A program made the translations under genes and the position numbers. DNA of 64,000 nucleotides from Brevibacterium moorei (GTDB lineage Bacteria; Actinomycetota; Actinomycetes; Actinomycetales; Brevibacteriaceae): positions 50,876-114,875 of the forward strand of contig NZ_JANIJX010000011.1 of the NCBI RefSeq assembly GCF_024580735.1, written 5' to 3'. Below, piece after piece: positions 58,110-64,000 of this stretch. Within the stretch, counting starts at the first letter, position 1. Every line of letters begins with the position of its first letter. Under the pieces are notes generated by a model. It worked only from the letters and a program-made list of their open reading frames with translations. It had not been told where the DNA came from and made no database searches.

Positions 58110-59366
58110 ATGAACCCAAGCGAACTGGCATCGGTGATGGAGCGGGTCGTGGCCGCAGGTCACCGTTACAACGCGGTGGCCACGGTGACCGGTGAGCGGG
58201 CGGAGCGCCTGGCGGCGGAGGCCGGCGGTCCGGATGGTTCGGCTTTCGCGGGCCCGTTGGCGGGCGTGCCATTGGCGGTCAAGGACATTGTGGACGTGGC
58301 CGGATACCGCACCGGGGTGGGCAGTCGGGTGGAGGTGGGGCCAAATCCCGCCACGCGGACCGCACCGATCGTCGAGGCTCTGGAAGGGTTGGGCGCCGTC
58401 ACTGTGGCGAAGGCCAACTGCCAGGAGTTCTCCTATAACATCGTCGGCGGCGAGTCGGCGAATGGTCGCTCGATCAATCCCCGGGGCGAGGACCTGGTGA
58501 CCGGCGGATCCAGCAACGGCTCGGCGGTGCTGGTTGCGGCCGGTGCGGTGCCCCTGGCCGTCGGGACCTATACCGCTGGTTCGGTGCGGGCGCCCGCAGC
58601 CTGCTGCGGTGTCGTCGGGTTCAAGCCGACGCATGGGGCCCTACCTGCGGCCGGGGTGTTCCCGCTGGCGCCCAGTTGCGACACGGTGGGACTGCTGGGC
58701 GCCGATGTCGAGATCGTCGCCCGGGCCTTCACGGGTTTGGTCGGTGGGGCCTGCGCCGGCGCTGATGCTGACGAGGTGGCTGTCGAGCCGCGCGTTGACG
58801 CCTCGGTGCTGGCGGCCGTTGAAGGCGTATCCATGGAAGCGTGGATGGACGACGATGAGCGCGCGCGGGCCTGGCAGGATGTCTTCGCCAAGGCGGCCGA
58901 GCTCTACGAACCGATCCGCCGGCACGAGTCCTATTTGGTGACCCGCGAGTTGTTGTCGAAGCAGCGTGAGCGGATGCTGCCGCGGGTGGCCGAGCGCCTG
59001 GCCCGGGGAGCGGACATCGGCCAGGATGCCTACGATGCCGCCTGCGCCGAGGCCGCGGATCTGCGGGTGCGCGCGCTCGCACTGCTGGACGGGGAGGGTT
59101 CGGCGGGGGCCGACTTCCTGCTCACCCCCGCCTTCACCTGCCAAGTCCCCACCTGGTTCGAGGCTGCGGCCGATCCTGACATCAGCGCCAGGATGATCGC
59201 CTATACGGTGCCATTCAACATTCTGGGCTGGCCGGCGATCATGGTGCCCCTGCGCGATGCTGCCGGCGGGTTGCTGGCGGATGGCCGGGGTGGCCCGATG
59301 AGTGTGCAGGTCGCCGCGCGCCCCGGGTGGGACCTGCAACTGCTGGAGTTCGCCGCAGGGCTGTAG
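58110..59366 (+). CDS. Amidase-signature family hydrolase
   Basis: A 418-residue amidase. The catalytic Lys is in PLAVKDIVDVAGY, the cis-Ser in TGGSSNGSAVLVAAG and the nucleophile in VGTYTAGSVRAPAACCGVVGFKPT. The usual GTDTGGS is altered to GTYTAGS, while the Ser and Arg remain. The shape and length are close to the amidase half of allophanate hydrolases and AtzE/AtzF-like enzymes. ATG 58110 is taken as a leaderless start; ATG 58101 is nine bases upstream. It stands just before the amino-acid transporter operon, which may import its substrate or product. Confidence 0.85.
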   Translation: MNPSELASVMERVVAAGHRYNAVATVTGERAERLAAEAGGPDGSAFAGPLAGVPLAVKDIVDVAGYRTGVGSRVEVGPNPATRTAPIVEALEGLGAVTVAKANCQEFSYNIVGGESANGRSINPRGEDLVTGGSSNGSAVLVAAGAVPLAVGTYTAGSVRAPAACCGVVGFKPTHGALPAAGVFPLAPSCDTVGLLGADVEIVARAFTGLVGGACAGADADEVAVEPRVDASVLAAVEGVSMEAWMDDDERARAWQDVFAKAAELYEPIRRHESYLVTRELLSKQRERMLPRVAERLARGADIGQDAYDAACAEAADLRVRALALLDGEGSAGADFLLTPAFTCQVPTWFEAAADPDISARMIAYTVPFNILGWPAIMVPLRDAAGGLLADGRGGPMSVQVAARPGWDLQLLEFAAGL

Positions 59367-59380
59367 TGCGCATCCATTGA

Positions 59381-59439
59381 ATATGCCGTACATCACATAT
59401 ATGCTGTCCGTGACACAGAACACTTTTCCATAGGTGTTC
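59381..59439 (+). promoter_or_regulatory. Repeats in the XRE-cupin operon promoter
   Basis: Direct repeats ATATGCCGT (59381-59389) and ATATGCTGT (59399-59407) are 18 bp apart. Downstream, GAACAC (59418-59423) is inverted as GTGTTC (59434-59439), ending 24 bp before the regulator start. Likely operators for autoregulation. Confidence 0.45.
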
Positions 59440-59463
59440 GCTGAGGCGGACAGGGGTGAGGGC

Positions 59464-60036
59464 ATGAACGAGGCAGTGGACACGGACCTTGAACTGCTCG
59501 GTGCGCGCCTGAAGACCGCACGCCTGATGAGCGGGAAGTCCATGCGGGCCCTGGCCGCTGCCGTCGACATCAGCGTCAGCCATGTCAGTGCGATCGAGAG
59601 CGGTCGGTCGCATGCCTCGGTCTCGATCATCAGCCGCCTGTGCCAGGCCCTGGACATGACGATCGCGGACCTGTTTGCGGAGTCGGCGCCGCAGCTGGAC
59701 CCCGTCCGCGCGGCGGACCGCGAAGTCCTCCGGGCCGACGCCAGGATCGTCAAAAAGGCCCTGATCAAGGAGAAGGGGTCCGCCTTCGACGTGTACGAAG
59801 TGGATCTCAAACCGGGTGGAGCGACCGGCGGTGCGAATCGGCACCCCGGGTGCACCGAGGTCATCTATACGATCGCCGGGCACGTCACCGTCAGGCTCGA
59901 CCAGTCGACGGCGGTCCTCGACCCGGGGGACAGCATCACCTTCCCCTCCGAGGTCGAACACGAATTCTCCAACCGAAGCGATGAGGATGCCCGTCTGCAC
60001 TGGACGGTCATCCGGCAGAAAGGCGGAAGACGATGA
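59464..60036 (+). CDS. XRE-cupin transcriptional regulator (PuuR-like)
   Basis: A 190-residue regulator. The N-terminal XRE helix-turn-helix (LKTARLMSGKSMRALAAAVDISVSHVSAIESGRSHASVSIISRLCQALD) is followed by a C-terminal cupin (HPGCTEVIYTIAGHVTVRL, LDPGDSITFPSEVEHEFSN). Such two-domain proteins, like PuuR, sense amines or amino acids and control the linked catabolic genes. ATG 59464 with AGGGGTGA upstream is preferred over GTG 59434, which lies in an inverted repeat. It overlaps the binding-protein gene by four bases, so it is the first gene of the transporter/oxidase operon. Confidence 0.88.
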   Translation: MNEAVDTDLELLGARLKTARLMSGKSMRALAAAVDISVSHVSAIESGRSHASVSIISRLCQALDMTIADLFAESAPQLDPVRAADREVLRADARIVKKALIKEKGSAFDVYEVDLKPGGATGGANRHPGCTEVIYTIAGHVTVRLDQSTAVLDPGDSITFPSEVEHEFSNRSDEDARLHWTVIRQKGGRR

Positions 60037-60926
60037 AGATGAGGCGCTGGGCGGCCATCGCCTGTGCGGCCCTGGCCATCGCCTCGGCCACGGCGTGCGC
60101 CCCCGTGAAGACGCAGACCACGGGCGCGATGAGGGAAGGGGACCCGATCCCCGCGGCGAAGAAGGTCCAGGCGGCCGCCGACAAGCTGCCGGAGAAGTTC
60201 AAACAGGCGGGCAAACTGCGGATCGTCATGAGCGACGGCACCGCTCCCTTGAACGTGCCGGATACCGCCACGGGCGAGGTCGAGGGGTTCAACCCGGACC
60301 TGGCCCGCCAGGTGGGCGCGATACTGGGCGTGAAAGTCGAGATCACCGGTGTGCCGATCGACCAGATCATTCCCGGAATCGAGGCCGGGCGCTACGATGC
60401 GGTGTTCTCCAACTTCAGCATCACCGATGCCCGCTTGAAGGTCCTGGACTTCGCCGAATACTACTTCTCCGCATCCGGGTTGGGAGTCCAGGCGGGCAAT
60501 CCGCAGGGCATCGACCTGGACCATATGTGCGGGCGGAGGATCGGGGTGTCGAACGGTTCGTTCCAGATGACCGACACCTTGCCCGAGTACTCACAGTCGT
60601 GTGCGGACAAGGGTGAACCCAAGATCGACATCGCCGCCTTCCCCGATCAGCAGAAAGCGGCTCTGGCGCTGCTCAGCGGCCGGGTCGACGCCACCGTGAC
60701 GGACGGTCCGGTACTGGCCTATGCGTCCTCCAAAGAGCCGCGGATCGAACGCGCCGGCGAGGTCAAGGGCTCCAATGTGGGCGTCGGCGCGCCCAAGGGC
60801 GACGGGCTGATCGAAGCGCTGTCGGCCGCGCTGCAGGAACTGATCGACAACGGCACATATGAACGGATTCTCAAGTCGTACGGCATGGACCATCTGGCCG
60901 TGAAGGAAGCGAAGGTCGTGAAATGA
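60033..60926 (+). CDS. Amino-acid ABC transporter binding lipoprotein (family 3)
   Basis: A 297-residue solute-binding protein with lipoprotein signal, lipobox ATAC (Cys22). Family-3 features are KLRIVMSDGTAPLNVPDTATGEVEGFNPDLARQVGAILGV near residue 65, PGIEAGRYDAVFSNFSITDARLKVLDFAEYY and a second lobe with GRVDATVTDGPVLAY. The acidic FNPDL and RLK pattern fits polar amino acids or related amines. ATG overlaps the previous stop (ATGA). It delivers substrate to the permease and ATPase that follow. Confidence 0.9.
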   Translation: MKMRRWAAIACAALAIASATACAPVKTQTTGAMREGDPIPAAKKVQAAADKLPEKFKQAGKLRIVMSDGTAPLNVPDTATGEVEGFNPDLARQVGAILGVKVEITGVPIDQIIPGIEAGRYDAVFSNFSITDARLKVLDFAEYYFSASGLGVQAGNPQGIDLDHMCGRRIGVSNGSFQMTDTLPEYSQSCADKGEPKIDIAAFPDQQKAALALLSGRVDATVTDGPVLAYASSKEPRIERAGEVKGSNVGVGAPKGDGLIEALSAALQELIDNGTYERILKSYGMDHLAVKEAKVVK

Positions 60927-61804
60927 GTTCTCCCACTCCCACCATTCCCGGGGCGGGTTCCCGCACCGCGAGCCGCACGATCCTGGCGCCGAAGAAGACC
61001 GGGACCCGGGTCTTCGGGTACATCGTGCTGGTCCTGGTGATCGCACTGGTCATCGTCATCGCGGTCAACCCCAACTTCAAATGGGGCACCGTCGGCTCCT
61101 TCATGTTCGACCCGAACATCCTGGTCGGCATCGTCAATACCCTGCTCCTGACCGTTTGCGCGATGGCCGCGGGCATCGTCCTGGGTGCGGTGCTGGCGCT
61201 GATGAAGCTGTCCAACGCCACTCAACTGCAGATTCTGGCCGAGGGCTACATCTGGATCTTCCGCGGAATCCCCCTGCTGGTGCAGCTGCTGTTCTGGTTC
61301 AATATGGCCGCGCTCTTCCCCAAGATCGGCATCGGGATCCCCGGTACGGATGTATTCGTCGGATTCAACGCCAATGAACTCATCAGTCCCTTCATGGCCG
61401 GTTTCCTCGCCCTGGCCCTGCACGAGGCCGCCTATATGGCCGAGATCATCCGGTCGGGCATCATGTCGATCGACAAGGGGCAGACCGAGGCGGCCGAGGC
61501 GGTGGCGATGCGACCCTCGCAGGTCATGTTCCGCATCATTCTGCCGCAGGCGATGCGCGTGATCATCCCGCCCACGGGGAACCAGGTCATCTCCATGCTC
61601 AAGACCACGTCGATCGTCAGCGTGATCGCCTTGAACGACCTGCTGTACTCCTCCCAGATCATCTACTCGACGAACTTCCAGGTCATTCCGCTGCTGCTCG
61701 TCGCGTCGATTTGGTACCTGATCATCGTGTCGCTCCTGACCCTGGTGCAGAACCGGATCGAACGGCACTTCAACCGCAGCACCCACGTCATCACCGGAAA
61801 GTAG
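60923..61804 (+). CDS. Amino-acid ABC transporter permease (HisM/GlnP type)
   Basis: A 293-residue permease with about five or six helices. It has the usual NTLLLTVCAMAAGIVLGAVLALMKLS entry, WIFRGIPLLVQLLFWF, and the coupling loop EAAYMAEIIRSGIMSIDKGQTEAAEAVAMRPSQVMFRIILPQAMRV. Only one permease gene is present, so the channel is likely a homodimer. It overlaps the binding-protein stop by four bases. A 40-residue soluble N-terminus with Pro and Thr precedes the first helix. Confidence 0.91.
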   Translation: MSSPTPTIPGAGSRTASRTILAPKKTGTRVFGYIVLVLVIALVIVIAVNPNFKWGTVGSFMFDPNILVGIVNTLLLTVCAMAAGIVLGAVLALMKLSNATQLQILAEGYIWIFRGIPLLVQLLFWFNMAALFPKIGIGIPGTDVFVGFNANELISPFMAGFLALALHEAAYMAEIIRSGIMSIDKGQTEAAEAVAMRPSQVMFRIILPQAMRVIIPPTGNQVISMLKTTSIVSVIALNDLLYSSQIIYSTNFQVIPLLLVASIWYLIIVSLLTLVQNRIERHFNRSTHVITGK

Positions 61805-61813
61805 GGACTCGCC

Positions 61814-62605
61814 ATGGTCGACACAACAACCGCTACCGGTCCTGCGGTAGAACTCTCGCACGTGTCCAAGAGCTTCGGCGACAACGAGGTCCTCAAGGAC
61901 ATCACCTTCCAGGTGGGCGAAGGCCAGGTGGTGTGCCTGCTGGGGCCTTCCGGTTCGGGCAAATCGACGCTCCTGCGATGCATCAACAGGCTGGAGATCG
62001 TCTCCGGCGGCGACATCTTCGTCTTCGGCGAGCGGGTGGGCTATGTGGAGGAGAGCCCCGGCGTCCTGCGCATCGCCAAGTCAGACGCCCTGGCCAAGAG
62101 TAGGCAGAACATCGGCATGGTGTTCCAGCGCTTCAACCTGTTCCCGCATATGACGGCGCTGGAGAATGTCGTAGAGGCCCCCATCCACGTCAAGCGGATG
62201 CCCAGGGCCGAGGCGCTGGCCGAGGGTCGGAGACAACTCGAGCGGGTCGGCCTGGGGGATCGCGGCGATGCTTATCCGGCCCAGTTGTCCGGCGGTCAGC
62301 AACAGCGAGTGGCCATCGCCAGGGCTCTGGCGATGAAGCCCAGGGTGATGCTGTTCGACGAGCCGACATCCGCGCTGGACCCGGAACTGGTGGGCGAGGT
62401 GCTCAACGTGATGAAGCAGCTGGCGGCGGAGGGCATGACGATGATCGTCGTGACCCATCAGGTGCAGTTCGCCATGGACGTGGCCGATCGCGTGGTGTTC
62501 ATGGACGGTGGGGTGATCGTCGAGGACGGCACACCGGCCGAGGTGATCACCGGAACCCGAAACGAACGTGCACAGACCTTCTTCGCCGAACTACAGGGAG
62601 CGTGA
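61814..62605 (+). CDS. Amino-acid ABC transporter ATPase (GlnQ-like)
   Basis: A 263-residue ATPase: Walker [11 protein letters not shown]-loop [17 protein letters not shown], signature [15 protein letters not shown], Walker [15 protein letters not shown] and His in [19 protein letters not shown]. This is the standard polar amino-acid transporter subunit; the His is followed by Gln rather than Glu. It starts nine bases after the permease stop and is followed three bases later by the oxidase gene. Confidence 0.92.
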   Translation: MVDTTTATGPAVELSHVSKSFGDNEVLKDITFQVGEGQVVCLLGPSGSGKSTLLRCINRLEIVSGGDIFVFGERVGYVEESPGVLRIAKSDALAKSRQNIGMVFQRFNLFPHMTALENVVEAPIHVKRMPRAEALAEGRRQLERVGLGDRGDAYPAQLSGGQQQRVAIARALAMKPRVMLFDEPTSALDPELVGEVLNVMKQLAAEGMTMIVVTHQVQFAMDVADRVVFMDGGVIVEDGTPAEVITGTRNERAQTFFAELQGA

Positions 62606-62608
62606 GTT

Positions 62609-63751
62609 ATGACCGAACATATGGTGGCGCGTGCCGGGATAGTGGTCATCGGCCTGGGCAGTGTCGGATCGATGGCCCTGTGGCGGCTGGCGGGGGCAAA
62701 CGATGGGCGTTCCGTTCTGGGGATCGAACAGTTCGGCCAGGTCCATGGGAACGGTGCGTATCCGGGTGAGTCCAGACTGTTCCGGGTCGCGGCGAAGGAG
62801 GGCGCGCTCTACACTCCGGCGCTGCTGCGCTCGCGTCAGTTGTGGACGGAGCTCGAAGCGGAATCGGGTCGGGAGCTGCTCGTCAAGGCAGGTGCGCTGA
62901 GCATCGCCCCGGAGGGCTTCCCGGATCTGGAACAGACGCTGAAGTCGATTTCCGACTATCAGCTGCCCCACCGGGTGCTCGACGCCGCCGAGCTGCGTCG
63001 GTCGTATCCGCAGTTCCACATCGAGGACGATGACACCGGGGTGCTCGATACCCTGGGCGGGGCCATGCGTCCCGAGGCCGCGGTGGCCACGGCGACCCAG
63101 CAGGCGCTGGCATTGGGAGCCCAGGCATGGTTCGATACCGAAGTCCTGGACCTCGAGGACACGGGCGACGGAGTTCTGGTCCACACCACGCGCGGTGTCG
63201 TCCAAGCAGATCGGGTGATCGTCACAACCGGGCCCTGGAGCACCCGGCTCCTGCCGGCCCTGCGCAGGAAGGTGAGGGTCGGGAACTTCACGCTGACCTG
63301 GTTCCTGCCCCGGCATCCGGAGATGTTCACTCCTGACAAATTGCCCGGGTTCATGCGCGATCTGAACGGAGAGCACGTCTTCGGGGTGCCGACATTGGAC
63401 GGGGCGTCGATCAAGGTCAGCGCACATTTGGATCTGCCCGAGGTCGGGGACTATGCCGAGCGGTTTACGACCGTGAGTCCGGAGGCGTTGGAGCGGGCCA
63501 CCAGGGTCGCCCATATGATGATTCCCGATCTGGTGGGCGGTCCGGTGAGGTGGTCCGCCCATCCCGATGCCGTGACCGAATCGCATGTGCCGATCATCGA
63601 CACGATGGCCGATGGGCGCATCGTCATCGGCACGGGCTTCTCTGGCAACGGTTTCAAGTTCGCCCCCGTCTGGGGTGAGGTGATGGCCGAGCTCGCGCTG
63701 ACCGGTGAGGCGGAGTTCGCGGACGAGGTTTTCACGATTTCAGCGCATTGA
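62609..63751 (+). CDS. FAD-dependent oxidoreductase, SolA/monomeric sarcosine-oxidase-like
   Basis: A 380-residue flavoprotein that should oxidise a secondary amine (N-methyl amino acid) to aldehyde and amino acid. FAD motif VVIGLGSVGSMALW (GxGxxG at 15-20), the flavin arm motif PGESRLFRVAAKEGALY and the C-terminal GTGFSGNGFKFAPVWGEV are conserved, and the oxygen-activating Lys is seen in SIKVSAH. The Cys that covalently binds FAD in SolA and sarcosine oxidase is absent (PVRWSAHPD), so FAD is probably non-covalent. GGGAG lies eight bases before the ATG. It is the last gene of the transporter operon. Confidence 0.86.
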   Translation: MTEHMVARAGIVVIGLGSVGSMALWRLAGANDGRSVLGIEQFGQVHGNGAYPGESRLFRVAAKEGALYTPALLRSRQLWTELEAESGRELLVKAGALSIAPEGFPDLEQTLKSISDYQLPHRVLDAAELRRSYPQFHIEDDDTGVLDTLGGAMRPEAAVATATQQALALGAQAWFDTEVLDLEDTGDGVLVHTTRGVVQADRVIVTTGPWSTRLLPALRRKVRVGNFTLTWFLPRHPEMFTPDKLPGFMRDLNGEHVFGVPTLDGASIKVSAHLDLPEVGDYAERFTTVSPEALERATRVAHMMIPDLVGGPVRWSAHPDAVTESHVPIIDTMADGRIVIGTGFSGNGFKFAPVWGEVMAELALTGEAEFADEVFTISAH

Positions 63752-63786
63752 CGCCGCGACCCCGGCTTCTGCATACCGGCCTCCTG

Positions 63787-63798
63787 CCCTTAGAAGGG
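63787..63798. repeat. 12-bp palindrome adjoining the IS end
   Basis: CCCTT-AG-AAGGG lies directly before the inferred insertion-sequence terminus and may have been the insertion target or the remnant of the oxidase-operon terminator. Confidence 0.45.
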
Positions 63799-64000
63799 TG
63801 TCAAGCCCCGGGTTTTGTAGAGGCTCCTTTTCTTGGTTTCCTAAGCGGCCGTGGACTCCGTCCCGGTCTCGGTGATCCATTCAGAATGGACCTCGACAGG
63901 CGGCCGGTAGTCAATCGCCGAATGCAATCGCGTCTGGTTGTACCAGGCCACCCACTTCGACGTCTCCGCCATCACCTCGATCAACCCTGACCACACCCTC
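63799..64000 (-). mobile_element. IS3-family insertion sequence (one end)
   Basis: The right end of an insertion sequence continuing beyond the window. The terminus begins TGTCAAGCCCCGGGTTTTGT, with the TG end and GC-rich block seen in IS3-family inverted repeats. It encloses the 3' end of an integrase-type transposase gene. The other end and target duplication cannot be seen. Confidence 0.75.
63841..63999 (-). CDS. IS3-family transposase OrfB, C-terminal fragment
   Basis: The last 52 residues of an rve-type integrase run in from the right edge. WVAWYNQTRLHSAIDYRPPVE matches the conserved YNxxRxHSAxxYxxPxE signature near the C-terminus of IS3 OrfB proteins. The catalytic DDE residues lie outside the window. 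The stop is 40 bases from the inferred IS end, a normal distance. Confidence 0.85.
   Translation of the reverse strand, partial: RVWSGLIEVMAETSKWVAWYNQTRLHSAIDYRPPVEVHSEWITETGTESTAA

Overview
The window is 64 kb of a high-GC Gram-positive chromosome, most likely an actinobacterium. The signs are strongly GC-biased third positions, frequent GTG/TTG starts, ATGA/GTGA overlaps inside operons, an LPXTG-anchored surface protein, and at least ten genes that look leaderless (a TAnnnT box ending 6-7 nt before the start codon). No rRNA, tRNA, CRISPR or prophage was seen. Genus cannot be fixed from sequence alone. An 18-bp palindrome containing the perfect 14-bp parS core lies at 6794-6811, which hints that the window is on the origin side of the chromosome.

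Layout. 1-2008: truncated YheO-type regulator divergent from an MFS carrier. 2257-14881: a long + strand amino-acid/peptide island with a five-gene dipeptide-type ABC transporter, an M20 amidohydrolase, a MalY/PatB-type PLP enzyme, then PxpA, a fused PxpB-PxpC and a biotin carboxylase with biotin carrier domain. The inferred theme is uptake and breakdown of small peptides or amino-acid conjugates, ending with 5-oxoproline. 14931-18903: small unknown protein, acyl-CoA dehydrogenase, and a purine permease convergent with a purine phosphoribosyltransferase. 18945-25140: sortase-anchored phosphatase, GAF regulator, unknown protein, uridine kinase, VOC protein, threonine aldolase. 25245-27920: lipase-like hydrolase and AbgT transporter.

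27948-32686 is a compact minus-strand operon (GntP permease, DUF1537 kinase, PdxA2 dehydrogenase, DeoR repressor) that fits D-threonate catabolism to DHAP, with two palindromes at its promoter. 32898-40803: YfcC carrier, a divergent histidine kinase/response regulator pair, an unusual acyltransferase-3/alpha-beta hydrolase fusion, and an MHS-type MFS carrier. 40814-42190 holds one AbiEi/DUF559-like gene bracketed by two near-identical, oppositely oriented 60-bp palindromes, possibly a small mobile defence cassette.

42217-50343: small membrane protein, two butanediol-dehydrogenase-like enzymes (one Zn-type, one SDR), AidB-like acyl-CoA dehydrogenase divergent from an acyl-CoA synthetase with a Nudix gene, and an allantoate/carbamoylase-type hydrolase. 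50448-57964: alpha/beta hydrolase, small acidic protein, then TetR-MFS-amidohydrolase and ALDH-ADH units that share a 10-bp operator half-site and so probably form one regulon. 58110-63751: amidase, then XRE-cupin regulator, polar amino-acid ABC transporter and a SolA/sarcosine-oxidase-like flavoenzyme in one operon. The right edge (63799-64000) is the end of an IS3-family insertion sequence.
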